From Nemopilema nomurai (Eukaryota; Cnidaria; Scyphozoa; Rhizostomeae; Rhizostomatidae): 64,000 nt of DNA. The notes beneath the pieces were generated by a model. It made no database searches and was not told the origin of the DNA. It saw only the letters and a list, made by a program, of their open reading frames with translations. A program made the translations under genes and the position numbers. Numbering within the stretch: the first letter of the stretch is position 1; each line of letters starts with the position of its first letter. The stretch lies in assembly GCA_003864495.1 (NCBI GenBank), contig ML133456.1:3039255-3103254 (forward strand), in the 5' to 3' direction. Shown here one piece after another: positions 1-12,300 of the stretch.

Positions 1-3000
1 CAAAAACGACCAATTATATTTCCAATAGGAATTTGGTAAGAACGTCCTTCCGCTTTTTTGCTCATTATTTTCACTGTAGTTGGTGGATTCTTCTAATTTT
101 TTGGGTGACTATTTGAAGTACTTCCTTCCGTATTTAATTATGGTTCTAAATGGGACTGAACCAGAGCCGGCCGGGCCAGAGTTTATGGATATGCCGAAAG
201 CGAACCTAAGCGAGCACCATGGCTGGTACATGGATGTTTGTCTGCTTGTAGAATCTAAGGACTGCCTTCTTGATGGACTACTTAAAGTTGAATATCATGA
301 CCTTGTTTCATGTTCTGATAATTTTAAGAAGGCGAAATGATCTCTTTCAAATATTTAAGTACATTGGCATCCATTTCTGAGGACATCGAGTTGCATTCAA
401 CCCCCCCTTTCTAGCTCATGAGCTCGCGGTAAAAAAGGCTTATCTGTTTGAAATGAGAAGAAAAAACCTTATAATTGTGTTAACCTTTAAATAAAAATTA
501 AAGCCAAATCGTAAGATTTCCGTAACTAACATTTAACATATCTCATTCGTGTACTATTTACTGTATCAACTCCCTTCTAGTTGTCCTATAATCATTGGCA
601 TCAGTTTAGCACTCACAAAGGCCGGGTCTCCACCCAACTTCTTGGCATTGCACCGGAATTCTTCTGGAATGGACAATATCCTCTTAGAATATGTTAATGC
701 AAATGTATGTAGTACATTTGGCTGTAGTCTTTGTGCTTCCTTTTCTTTAACACTTAAAATTTTATTTCCGATATTTTGTCTTGCCAATTGTGGAGCTTAG
801 TTGTATAGAACATGAGAGGGTACTATATCATTGATTTACCCCCAAAACTCGACATTATTTGCCTGTGTTAACAATCTAATTTTCCTACTGTAGAAAGTCT
901 ACAATTGGTCGCATGGCGTGGTGCAGGTTCTTTCCGTTCTGATCTGCGTGGTTTTCTTGATAATCCTGCAGAGGTATGACAAGTACTGTCGATGCAGTGA
1001 AAAGAGCGGAACCAACCTAAGGCAACTTCCTGGCGATAAAGATGTTTGTAATCTTGAAGACTCGGAGAATGTGTGAGTTTATATTTTTTTGCACTGCTAA
1101 TTCTAGTCATGAAATCGAAGTATGTTTCCTTGATACCTGAACTGCAAAATCTGTACTGCCTTGAACTGAAGGCAAGCATTTGAAACATTTTTTAGCTCTC
1201 TCGATGAATTGAACTTAGTGTAATTCTAACAGTTGTAAAAACTTAAAAACATAATTAACGACTATCCTTTTAACTCAGTTGTGGACAATGCCAGATATTG
1301 TGCCAGAAAATAGAAGATATAGAAGATTTCTCTAAAGGCAACAGCTGTAACTATAAAGATGACAGAAGCCAAATGGAATCAGAAACCTACCTATGTGAGA
1401 GAGAGGAGTCACACAACGGTAGAAAGAGGCTTCTCAGTAAGAGGAAAGCATACGGCACGATTACTCCTGACACCGATGAGTACAAAGCAATAAAGGACAT
1501 CGAGAAAGTCACCTTCGAAGACTATTTGCAAGGCGACAGTCACCAACGCAGTCGTCACGTCATCCTCGTTTTGTTCCTGTGTCTCTTCTCAATTTTGGTA
1601 CGTCCAGCTGTTCTCGGTCCAACGCATTTTTTCAGGCACACCTTACACGTTGCCATCACACACGTTGGTTGCAATTGCAATGGCTTTTGCTAGAACCAAA
1701 TGCTAACCTGATACATATATCCGAACAGTCTACTTATAAAACGTTTGCTAATGTACTGGAACTTACGTGCGTGAACTGCACTGATTTTGGTGATCAAAAT
1801 AAGATGGTTGCTTTTCTATTAGTGGCCCATATGGCTACAGAAACGAGACACAATTCGAAAGAACGTTGGCTAGGCTAATGCATTACCCCCTTTGCAAGGT
1901 CCTTTGAAGATGCGTTGCTTGACGGCAAACTAGAGTGTGAATCAAAGTTAAAGCAGATCCGGACAGGTCATTTCCCAGTAAATCCTAGTCAGTTGTATGG
2001 TTTGTTTATAATTGATTCCAAGAACTCTATAATCGCCTTTAATCACAGCCCTGTAATTTCTCTTTCATTCTAGAACGTGTTTCTTTGCTTTGAACGTTTG
2101 AAGCAAGACTGCCAAGCACATAGGTCAGGAGTCTTCTTGGAAATCGAATTTCTCGCATTTACGTGTACGATTGGTCAGGTGGATAGCTCAACATTTCTCT
2201 TGAGAATCGGTCCCTCTTCTTATTCACTGTTTACTTTCTCATGATGCCACGCAGTTGTGATTTATGCTATTTATCATGTCTCTATATCTCTATTTCTCGC
2301 TATGCATTGCTTGCATGCTTTGCTGTGCATTAGAGCTGGAAAGCTGGCCCTTGAGTTTAAAAGAAGCCCAGCAAGATCTCATCTGCTAGCAATCACTCAA
2401 TGGATGTGGATCAATAGATGCTTTGCGTGTATTGCATCAATTGAAGCAATACCTACTGACTCATTCGTTTCTGTTTTGTTTTATAAACAGCTTAATGAAG
2501 AATTGTTCGTCATTTTTATCTAGTTAAGCTTCAGAAATTAACAGACACTGTTTTCTTTTCTCCTTTTTCTAGGGTTTTCTGTCATTTGCAGTTTTTGGTT
2601 TCAACAAGATATTTTTCAACTTGCTTTCCTTTGAACGGTAACACTTCATAATACGTAAACTGTTTCTTTGACAATGAACGTTGCATTATGTCAAGCAATG
2701 TAAGTTCCAAGTGGTATAAAGCTTAATGAAATTTAGATTGACGACCGAATGATCTCTTTGAATGATGAGCTCTTTCTTTTTGCAATGAGCTCTGTCACGT
2801 GATTTCACACAATTACTGGACACGTTTATCTCTCAATTAGTACTACGTAATTGAGAGTAACCATTTCCAACATTTGTTTCTCTGTTTTGCCGACTGCTAT
2901 GTTGTCAGGTTGAACAGTTTTGTAAAAGACTTTACCCTCAATGTTATTTTAGTTTTGGCTGTTTGCAACCAACTTGTGTAGCCAGGAAGATACAACTTCA

Positions 3001-3464
3001 GCCCGTACAGTATCTTGACCAAACTGTCAAAGACATTTGTTCGAGGTTTCAAGCCCACCACTTTGAAAACTGCAGCAAGGATCTGGTTTGCAACCTGAGG
3101 TTAGAGCTCTCTTTCAGCGTGTTTTAATTGTGCTGCGCGTAACCGCAATGGACGACCGTGGATGTCACTATTTGTTTTAGCTATAGTGTTTCAGCTTGAC
3201 TTCTTTTTGCACACACGTGTTCTTCAGTGCTTCTGTTTCTGCAGATTCCACTTCAAGTCTTACAAGAATGTTTTTCGCGGCGACAAAATGGTGGATTGGA
3301 TCATAGAATTCGGACTTGCAAATACGAGAGCCGATGCTGTGTACTATGGCAACTGTCTTCTCCAAGGAAGAGTCCTTCAGCATTGCCTAATGGAGCATTA
3401 TTTCTATGATTTGCCTTATTTCTATAGATTTTGTAATGAATTGCAAGCAGACGTTACCCAATGA
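1..3464 (+). CDS. GPR155: GPR155/LYCHOS-like lysosomal membrane protein, 3' part (5' end outside window)
   Basis: Exons read as <1..35, 581..704, 894..973, 1279..1597, 2074..2178, 2573..2637, 2953..3099 and 3245..3464, stop TGA at 3462. All junctions are GT-AG and phases agree throughout. The protein follows the C-terminal half of human GPR155: membrane segments (exons 2-3, IIIGISLALTKAG and VVQVLSVLICVVFLIILQ), a hydrophilic loop ending DYLQGD...RHVILVLFL, the FLSFAVFGFNKIFFNLLSF segment (exon 6), then a DEP domain in the last exon (VDWIIEFGLA, YYGNCLLQGRVLQH, YFYRF). In other animals this 17-TM protein joins an auxin-carrier-like transporter to a GPCR-like part and reports lysosomal cholesterol to mTORC1; that role is family knowledge. 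The N-terminal transporter half lies upstream of base 1. The first junction encodes Cys-Cys where human has Trp-Gly, so exon 1 is the least certain. A polyadenylation signal may be the AATAAA near 4555. Confidence 0.88.
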
Positions 3465-5378
3465 TATTCATGGAGTAACATCTCACTATAGTTGAATATT
3501 TTGAACATTTCACTATCATGCGTCGCCACAGATATTGCCTGTGTGCATAGATTAAGCACTAATCACTGGATCCGTATACCACTAAAATCTTCCTTGTCGC
3601 CTTTCGTCAATAGCCCTATTACTTTTCTTCAATTGTATTTTCACCTCGAACCTATAAGGAAGGAGAAGCAAAACCTTTGCACTCGTGAGAAATGGAACAG
3701 TAGTTGTACCCGCCAGGCACATTTTGACACCTTTTGAAGGACAAGGCCACCGGTGACAAGGCAACCGGTAAAAAAGGCAACCGGTAAAAATGGCAACCGG
3801 GGAACAATGCCATCAATGTCAATTATTTTATGATACCAAGAACGTGGTATCCATTACGCCTCAGTATAGAGCTTGTGTTGTGACCCTATAGCATGCCGAA
3901 CTCATATTTTGATAAAGCGGTACAAGTTATCTGTCCATACAACATTGGTCCCGATATCACTCCGTCATAGCGAACCGGCATTTAAAATGTGAACCTTAAC
4001 GTAGTGTTGTAGAACGTGTTGTTTTTGAAACATATTTAACCTGTGTGGCTTGTAAAGCTTCTTTCGCCAATTAGCTCAGCGATATTGTAGTTCTGTACTT
4101 ATTTTTGCTGCGAAGAGATATATGCGCAGGTAACACGATGGCATAGCCCAGTTGTATCTATGGGGCCGTTGAGGAGGAGCCCAGCCTCTCTTGGAGAAGC
4201 TAGGCCTCTTTTTCAGCCCGTTCTACTTCTCCTCAATATCTAACGATAACACAACACACGATAACGAAAAGCTAAAATGGCATCCACCCTCGGTCCCAGT
4301 CCTAATTTTGCTGTAAATGTCTATAATGTAGCTTGCAGACCAGCGCAACGGAGCGAACAGAACAATGTTATAATAAGTAACAATGCCAGTTCACCATTAC
4401 AAATATTCATGTTTGACCATTTCAATCAACGGGCCCCAAATGCCAGTTTTGATCAACACCCAGAGAGGTCAATAAATTGAAACAGAAAACTTTGTTGCAT
4501 CTGTACAGGCAGGATGAATGTATTTAATTTGATATACCAAATAGCTTGTTTTTTTAATAAATGTAGATTTGATTGCACCTTATCTTACTTTATTTAGAAA
4601 TCAGTTGACTTGACCCCACCGTTTGTCAAGCTATATCGTTTTGATGATTATTATTCCCAAATGAAAAGAAGTATGCTAATTCGGATGTGATTTCTACTGT
4701 ATATACTGTATCTACTTTGAATAACGGCAAATTTCAACTTCGTTACAATCATTCTGCAAACAAAGAAAAGCCGTAGCCTCCTTCTGGTCCATAATATAGA
4801 TAGATAGGTACACAACTTTGTTGAGTTCATCCCTGACCGAGGCCAATATTTCATCAAAACAAAACGAGGTTCGCTAAAAGCACGTGCAATTGAAATAACA
4901 GCATTGAGGGATATTTGAGCTCTACTTTCATTGATCAATTTGTATATAGTTTACCTGAACCAACAGCCATTTCTCAGTGAGTGAAATTCGATCATGTAGA
5001 CATTAAACGCAAAGTTGAATGCAAAACGATTGTGTTCTCTCAAAATACATATCCCTATTTTATTGAAAGGCTTTCTAAACTCTCTAAAACAACAGGGTGG
5101 GTGTGTTTTCATACCAGTAGTCGCTTCAACGGTAAACATGTTAAAATCTAAATGTACACTCTCGGTGTATACTAATTTGAATAGAAAGGCCTCTAAATTA
5201 TTTATCAGCCTTCAGCAAAATGCAGTCATTGAGATTAATATAGTTTCCCACTGGTGGCCATAATCAATGCTTGAGAAGTAATGGCTTCCTCTTTTCCTAA
5301 CATCTTTACTTTAAAGGTCACGCGGCAATTCTCACAAAGGTTGGTCGCTTGGCTTATATTATATATAAATGAACCTTA
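3465..5378. other. Intergenic spacer downstream of GPR155
   Basis: Probably holds the GPR155 3' UTR (AATAAA at about 4486 and 4555) and a short CCGG-rich tandem repeat. I see no ORF with recognisable similarity. A 67-codon ATG ORF at 4277-4480 has no family signature. Confidence 0.5.
3742..3801. repeat. Short tandem repeat, about 17-bp unit
   Basis: Four imperfect copies of a unit built on AAGGCAACCGGTAAAAA; the first and last copies are degenerate. It lies about 280 bp after the GPR155 stop codon. Confidence 0.75.
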
Positions 5379-5411
5379 AGCCTGGTTTCCATATATTCGC
5401 TGAAGTCGCTG
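5379..5411 (+). repeat. Left terminal inverted repeat
   Basis: Pairs with 6524-6556. The outer 15 bases are identical; the inner half has several mismatches. Confidence 0.8.
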
Positions 5412-5621
5412 GAGTCACAAGGATCGCTCAAAAATGGGTTCAGCAACCCCCAGCGACTTTATGGAAACAAACTGATTTATTTTGCTGGCGACCCTCAATG
5501 GCCCTGGCGACCCACGATTGAGTGCACTCAAAAAGATATTTTAATGGAAACATGGCAGCGACCGTCAGCGACTGCGAGAAAGCACAGCGCATGCCCAGTG
5601 GTAGACTTCCTTTGCTTCAAA

Positions 5622-5966
5622 ATGGCGGCTTATGAAGGCGCAGACAACGCACGGTTTATAGAGGAAGTGCACAAATACGAGTGTGTATGCAATAAATTTC
5701 ATCCAAAATATAAAAATAAATTTGTTAAACTCAACTGCTGGGAGAAGATCGCTGAAAAATTTGCATTGTCGCCAGAGGAAGCCGAAAAAAGATTCAAAAT
5801 CATTCAAAGTTCGTTTGGGCGATATTTGAAGAAAGTGAAGAACATACCATCTGGATCTGGAAGAGATGCAATCCCATCTCCAAACGAATTCAAACATCTA
5901 CATTGGCTCAAGCCTCTCATAGTTCACAGAGAATCTCAATCAAACTTGAACTCACTGACAAAGTAG
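5622..5966 (+). CDS. MADF (Myb/SANT-like) DNA-binding protein of the transposon
   Basis: The ORF is open from an ATG at 5544, but the ATG at 5622 (context AAAATGGCGGCT) is the better start and leaves 114 residues. Residues about 8-100 form a MADF domain: FIEEVHKYECVCNKFHPKY, then NCWEKIAEKF, then RFKIIQSSFGRYLKKV, closing with FKHLHWLKPLI. Such proteins bind transposon ends and help import the transposase. The domain is intact, but the ORF stops soon after it. The next frame is open from 5903 to 6094 with an acidic stretch (DKVEEKSDGEQDQKEG) typical of MADF C-terminal regions, so a frameshift near 5915-5945 may have cut the protein. It could also be a host-expressed gene. Confidence 0.7.
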   Translation: MAAYEGADNARFIEEVHKYECVCNKFHPKYKNKFVKLNCWEKIAEKFALSPEEAEKRFKIIQSSFGRYLKKVKNIPSGSGRDAIPSPNEFKHLHWLKPLIVHRESQSNLNSLTK

Positions 5967-6523
5967 AAGAAAAGTCGGACGGAGAACAAGATCAAAAAGA
6001 GGGATTTTGTTTTGATTCTCTTCCATCTGCATCTGACAATGCCCAGGACATAATTGCTGCTGAATTGAATCAAGTATTTAGGTCGGAATCTTGAAACTCT
6101 GATATATACGCAGGTGAAAGTGTTGAATCAAATTTACAGTTCTCTTCTTGAATAAATAGCAAAAATTATTGCCCTCGTGGAATCGATGAAGCCATTCGGT
6201 TGGTTCAATCATAAATCTATGTGGATTTCAATTGCTTTCATTGTTTAGAATATCGCAAGGTAGGTACATGTACCAATCAAAAAGCATCAAATCTTCAAAT
6301 ATTAAACTTCTGAATCGATGTTTTCTTTTCTGCCTCCTGTTTAAAACGCGCCTCAACAAGGATAGGACTAAAAACTTGCAAGTTTTCAATAGAAATCTTA
6401 AGTTTAATGCCGCCATGTTGACAAATTGAGAAATTGTGAATTTACGCACAAATTGCAGGGCATTGCTCGCGCGCACTTTTAATTGCTAGGCCCAGATCTC
6501 TGGACCGCGTTGTTCTGGAATCG

Positions 6524-6556
6524 AGCGACCTCAGCAAATTTTATGGAAACCAGGCT
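6524..6556 (-). repeat. Right terminal inverted repeat
   Basis: Reverse complement of the left end of the element; the last bases are GGAAACCAGGCT. Confidence 0.8.
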
Positions 6557-7627
6557 GTCCGTGTAACTAGATTATACAACTAGGTTTATAATAGTTGGGA
6601 AAATCTAAAGACCCGCGCTTCTTAATTATACATATCTTGGAGCATAAAACGTAGACGAAAGGATTTAACTAGTCTCCTAGGTGCAACACATACAGGTAGG
6701 GCGTCTACTCTTCCATTGGAATGATTGAAGAAACGAGTGCGATTATCTGTGAAATTGAAGCCCAGATTGTCTGTTATTGTAAATTAACTTACCTTGTTGC
6801 ATTTGTTTTTGCATTAATAACAAATAACATCAAAGATTGACCAAAAATAAAAAAATTATAGGAACTACATGATGGGGTTTTTAATTTCCAACTGGCAAAC
6901 TGGAAATTTATAGCAGCAAGCCTATACAAACAAAAATGAGTAAACATTTTTGCAGGTGAGCAAGTCGAGTAATTGCTGTAGCATCGTTGATGTTTGCGAT
7001 ATGAGGACACTACACTCCTGCTTTATCACTTTACTAGCCAACGTCGTAGAGATTGATGTTTGAGAGCCTTCTTGAGGAGCTTATATTACAAACAGCACTA
7101 TGAAGTAACGACGCCATTTTCTATTTGCAGTGCTTTGCATAAACTATTGCACTCATCCAGCAACGTCGAATAACTAGGAAATACTGAAAACACCAAGAAA
7201 AATTTTCAAAAAGAGAAGAGCAACAGTTACATGCAAAGAAAATGAAAACTCTTTTGACTGGCGAAAAAGCTTTGTGGCCGCTATTTGTGGTAAAAATGCC
7301 AGCTTTTAGAGCTACTGTTTACATGCCCGGCCTCCTTTGTAAAGACAGCTGGGAATGTCGATGATAAATAGGTTGCCGTGCACAGTCAGTTTACCTTTCT
7401 GCAGAATACACTGCAGTCGATGTTCGACTTGAAAACAGACATTGGACGGATCAACGCTGTGGGTATTTCACCTTCAACTTGAGTCAACGGTCGAAAGGAA
7501 GTGCCTTCTATTCAAAAGCGGAAAACCCAGGACCAGCTGGTTGGCTGCAGCAGAGTGGGTTAAAAGCATCAAACTCTGGAAGGGCGCGGGAAGAAAATCG
7601 TGGCAAGTGGCTTTGCCGGACTGCATC
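6557..7627. other. Spacer upstream of the first GPCR
   Basis: No supported gene. The frame of the downstream GPCR is open back to about 7442 but has no ATG before 7628, so 7442-7627 is read as 5' UTR. Confidence 0.5.
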
Positions 7628-8569
7628 ATGCACAACAACAGCTCGATTGTGGACGTGGGACACTTCCATACGGAGGACCTGGGCCATCGAATAGCAGAGA
7701 CGGTCGTCATGGTAATCATTTTCGTTATTGGTGCTATTGGCAACCCCGTCACTGCTTACACCGTTGCAAGAAATAAAAAGCTCCACAATCTTCACAACTC
7801 ACTGACCATGAACATCATAGCTATCGACTCACTAGCAACATTTACTATTGTACCGACTCAGGTTCTTATTCTTGCACATGGTAAGTGGCCCTTCGACCAG
7901 ATTACTTGCAAGGTAACGGCATTGTTTATCATTGTGCTTTCTACTTGCGCTTTGTGGACAATATTGTGGCTCAGTGTATTCCGCATTCTTCTCATCTCAA
8001 AGCCCGCTACATACGCCAGGCTGGTTCTTCCTAAATACATGGTGCCAATTCTTGCATCAACATGGACAATTTCTCTGATGTTTGGCATGGTGCTGTTTGC
8101 CAAGGACAAGCTTGCGTTCAAACCCAAGTTCGCTGTCTGCTTCTTCCTGTTTCATTCAGTTGCTGAAATGTCAGCCTTCATGATACCCCTAATTATCATT
8201 CCTGCCACCGTTCTCTCTGCCTTGAGCATCGCAATATTTCGAAAGTTGAGGACGAGAACCAACTCGGCCTCTTCGCAGCAGAAGCATGCCGAAAACAAAG
8301 ACATTGCCAACAACTACCTGATGCTTGTGGTTGTCTACGTCACATGTTACTTCCCCGTGTACATCATCGAAGCTGAGTCAGCCATTTTCAAAGATATACC
8401 GCTGCCCCATTTCGTGTACATGCTTGTGACTTTCCTTGGCTTCTTGCCATTCAGCATTAAAACCATTGCATACATGTTGACAAAGAAGGAATCAAGAGAC
8501 AAACTGCGCCGATTTTTTAGGAAGAAGAATAAAGTTTCTTTCAAGGATGAGACCGAACCAGCGTATTGA
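7628..8569 (+). CDS. Intronless rhodopsin-class (class A) GPCR with atypical signature motifs
   Basis: Starting at the first in-frame ATG this gives 313 residues with seven hydrophobic segments. Class A marks: possible N-glycosylation site NNSS at the N-terminus, GN in TM1 (VIGAIGNPVTAYTVARN), Asp in TM2 (MNIIAIDSLATF), Cys at the top of TM3 (ITCKV) pairing with Cys in extracellular loop 2 (FAVCFF), and a CYFP version of the TM6 motif. Departures: at the end of TM3 DRY is replaced by SVFRILL, keeping Arg but not Asp, and in TM7 NPxxY is replaced by SIKTIAY. A basic tail follows (RRFFRKKNK). Single-exon class A receptors form large lineage-specific groups in cnidarians; ligand and coupling cannot be read from sequence. 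The gene converges with WDR75, whose stop codon is 736 bp away. Confidence 0.85.
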   Translation: MHNNSSIVDVGHFHTEDLGHRIAETVVMVIIFVIGAIGNPVTAYTVARNKKLHNLHNSLTMNIIAIDSLATFTIVPTQVLILAHGKWPFDQITCKVTALFIIVLSTCALWTILWLSVFRILLISKPATYARLVLPKYMVPILASTWTISLMFGMVLFAKDKLAFKPKFAVCFFLFHSVAEMSAFMIPLIIIPATVLSALSIAIFRKLRTRTNSASSQQKHAENKDIANNYLMLVVVYVTCYFPVYIIEAESAIFKDIPLPHFVYMLVTFLGFLPFSIKTIAYMLTKKESRDKLRRFFRKKNKVSFKDETEPAY

Positions 8570-9304
8570 CCAACAACCAAACGGTGGGGCGAAAACAGTT
8601 CCAAGCATCTTGATAGGCACACGAAGAACAAGCAAGAGCACAGAGAAATGTTTGGCAAATTAAGCAATCGGCTCAGCGCCCAAAATGTAAAGATATTATC
8701 AAACGGGTATATATAAAATCAGTGCAATTTGTAGGCAGAGCTAATGGTCTAACAGGTCCCCTTGGGTTTCAATCGTGTAGCGTAGCATTACAAAGATGGA
8801 AGAATTTCGATTAAATCATTAACTTTCAGTGTCCTAACGAATGCTAGTTTAGGTCTTGATTCTTACTAGAGCATTTTTTTCAAATGATGCCGCACAGAAA
8901 GAACCCCTTGCTTTGGTTGGTTCAATTAATAAGTTTGGTTTGTTTGCTTGATAATGATGCGGTAACGACTCAGTATGAGTAAACTTTGACTTGTGTCGAA
9001 ATGTGATTTGGAACAGGTAGTGTTTAAGCACGACGACGAGAGAAGCACCGCCTCGTCATTTGGTGCAACATTTGCATCATGAAACATTCGCTAATCAACT
9101 TGCGAATCAACTGCAAGGAATGCTCCAATGACTTTGGTTGATACAACTGGCAAGATTGCCAAAGGAGTAAAACAAGATGCATGTCCTGAGATTCTTTCGA
9201 AATTTAAAAATACTTTTCAGTACATTAAGAGATTCATTGATTCATTGAAAACATTAAGAATATACACTCTATTAAAAAGTAACTACCAATCTTTAGAGAA
9301 AAAA
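8570..9304. other. Convergent spacer between the GPCR and WDR75
   Basis: Should hold the 3' UTRs of both convergent genes. No further gene seen. Confidence 0.5.
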
Positions 9305-12300
9305 CTAAGATTTGTAGTTTTGAGTTACAAACTCAGATATCCAGTTAAAATCGAAGGAGCGTGACTTAAGCTTAAAGCCAGGCAACTGACTCAGTCGCGA
9401 ATCGACATTCGCATTTTTTGGCAGGAAGTTGCCATCCGCAGGTGGCCGTTTCTCCTCTTTCTTGCCTTCGATGTCATCCTCTTCGTCATCTTCATCTGAA
9501 AACCAAAAATTACATCAATACACTACTTGTAAAAAGTTTTACCGCAGAACTTTTATGTGAATAAACGGACGTAAGTGAAGACTTACGTTCAGATCCTACT
9601 GAATCTTGATCTTCATCTGGCTCCCTGAAAAGCATAGTTTTGTAATTAGCAACGTAGTTGGACTACAAACGTCACAAGTCAACTTAGTAAAAACGGCTAG
9701 CTGCTAGAGCTAAGGTCACCAGTTAAAAATGGCATCAACAAACACAAAAATGTTTGAATTATTCAGTGTAATTTATTGTCAGAAGGGACGGCGAAAAGCC
9801 AAAAGGAAATAGTCGAAGAAACAGGAAACATGTTGTGAGTTCTCTACAGGATGTGCCTATTTGCTTTTGGAGCAGATGTTTTCAGATAGACATCAAACAG
9901 CCGTAGGAAGTGAAACCTGCTTACGCAATCGATTCTGCGTCGGTCGAAATAGCTGCAGTGAGCAGCGCTGCGCACAAAGATCCAACTGGAGGTAGCACAT
10001 GGGAAGGTGTACCAACCACCTAGGCAAAGCACACAGATTAATTGAAACTGAAAAATGTTCACTGACTTACAGGCAGAACTGCCTTGCTAGGACCCCTCGA
10101 GGGTTTGCAAAGGAACGAATTGCGCCGAAGAGGGGTAGGTCCTTCATTAAAGCAGTCAAATTGGAGAGAAATCCTTCAAAAATAGTCTCAACTTACTTCA
10201 GTATATAGATGGTAGCAATTATGAACCTATACATCAACTGAGAAAACGTCTTTCAAACAAGAAACACTGAATTCTAAACACTTTTCATTCTGGCCTACAA
10301 ATGTTGCTACTGAGTTGCTTTAAAATAATTTTTGACCTCGCAATCATACTGTGTAGAATTCGACAATATTCACCTTTCTGATGAGTGAGGCAGAGCGATT
10401 GCCAAGAGGCCCTTTTGCAGCGACTCCCTCTTCTGCTTTACCTGTTTCTACAAAGAATTTCAGCAGCGTGTTATTTGATGACCAGGGCACGAATACTCGA
10501 GAATAAACCAACTATATCCCAAAATCAACACACGTGAAAAGATTAAAAAGACGCTAATTTACATTTGAAGTTCAAAAAATTGTTTGTCTACCTTTTGAGG
10601 GAAGTGACGATTGAAAGATGCTCTCGAACTCAGTACTGAATTGTTCTTCCACCAAGTCCTGAAAATATAAAAGCATCCCACCGTGACTTCTGGTTTAAGT
10701 TGGTAAAAAAGGTGGCGATTGTGTTGATGATGAGATAAATACTGACTAACGCGGGGTGATAAAAAACCTGACTAACCCAAATCGTAGAAAAAGCAATACT
10801 CGACAAATAGTTGTCCAGGCCGTGTTAAAGTAGAGAACAGCAGATGACCGTGCTAAAGTAGAGAAGGAGAAGCAGTACCTCATTTTCAACGATTCCATCG
10901 CCCTCAGTTAGGCTGACGTAAGTGTAGATGTCCTAAAAAAACGAAATGTGTCTATCAACATTACAAACTTATTAATCAGCCTTTGCTATGATCAAGCTCT
11001 GGAATTCATAATGGCCTGTTATTATGCACATCAAAGATTGCCCTCAATATGATGAATTGACATTGCTCCAAAAGGCCATGGTCGGTCTTATGAAATATTC
11101 TAAAATGAAACATGCAAAGCAGAGTCGGGTGGTTAAGAGGAAATCACGCGATATGTAGTTGGGTCCCCACAAGGCTCCAGCAACTTCTAGTCTTTATGCG
11201 GCTCTTGCGAAAATACAAACATTATTTACCAATCTTGATCAGCTGAGTGCGATAGTTAATTCTGAATTATTGACATACATGTGCAGCAAAGCAACAATTA
11301 TCAGGTACCTTGTCTACTGTGAGAATGCTGGGCCTCGCAATGGCGCAAAGTCCTTTATCCACTTTAACCTCAATCTTGTCCACGGACGAAAAAACTATGG
11401 ACCTGATTTTGGAGGAGATTTTGCCCAGACTGGCAGCAATCCGTGACGTAGATGCATCAAGCAGAAACACTGTGAAGAGTTCAAGGGGCGATTAACGCGA
11501 AACTTAATTTAGACAAAGAAACGAACGGTCAACGAAATATCAATTGTCTACACTTTTCAGCCTGGTCTTATGATTTTGTGTTTGTTTTCTAAAAAGGCTC
11601 ACCTCTACTATTTGAGCCCGACTTAGTTGCTGAAACTGCCAGGAGGCCGGATAGAGGATCGACAGCAAAACAAGTCACTTGCAAGTCCACACTCCAAGAC
11701 ATAGAGCAGGAGAGAAGATTCCAGCAAACGAGGTAATGCGTTGTTCTGGCCAGCAGATAGGGTGCAGATGAACCGGCTCCGAAGACCACGTTACTAAGAA
11801 AGATTAGAACGCATGCTGCAATCAAGTCTTCCTACGCAATCTGCGAGAACTTGGCAGGCAAGTCTTCACCTACTGCGCAATGGAAACTGCCTAAATCCTT
11901 GCAGGCTACAGACGACATACTTCAAATATTTCCAAGGCCTTGTTAATCGCCTCTTGGCTAATGTTATTCATAACTTGAATCAGAAGAACCTCCTGATAGA
12001 ATAAGTTACGAATGGTGAATATTGCATTCAACCCTTGCTGAACATACGATTAAAACCAAATGCTCAGTTACACGGAATGCAAAGAATCAAGACCCGGCAA
12101 TTTCGTTATGCTGGAAAACCTGGTTTCCAAAACCATATGCAAAAACTACTGGGCATATTGCGAAAAATCTGGCTTGGTAAATTTTTCGAAAAAATATATT
12201 TGCACATAAAGAGTTTGTGATCGACACAACTTCGAAAATAGGAAGGAATAAATGGGTGACCAGCCTGCATGTCAAGCTACAATCCTGCCATAAAATGCTG

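Larger units (their letters stand above)
5379..6556 (+). mobile_element. DNA transposon with inverted ends, probably non-autonomous PIF/Harbinger type
   Basis: The two ends are inverted copies. The left end begins AGCCTGGTTTCCATA, the right end closes with the reverse complement of the same 15 bases, and similarity continues for about 33 bp (GCTGAAGTCGCT against GCTGAGGTCGCT). Between them is a gene for a MADF/Myb-like DNA-binding protein, the accessory gene usual in PIF/Harbinger elements. There is no DDE transposase, and the 1.18-kb size fits an internally deleted copy. No target-site duplication is obvious: the left flank ends TTA, the right flank begins GTC. Family placement rests on the MADF gene alone. 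Confidence 0.72.

Noticed and set aside
80..340. 86-codon ORF in GPR155 intron 1
   Set aside because: No similarity to GPR155, and the flanking exons (1-35 and 581-704) already join in phase.
1598..1636. 39-bp intron in GPR155 between GTACGT at 1598 and TTTTTTCAG ending 1636
   Set aside because: Too short to splice, and the downstream sequence does not resemble GPR155. The acceptor at 2074 gives a clear match (GVFLEIEFLAFTCTIGQ) in phase.
4277..4480. 67-codon ATG ORF downstream of GPR155 with good start context
   Set aside because: Short, no family signature, probably in the 3' UTR or spacer.
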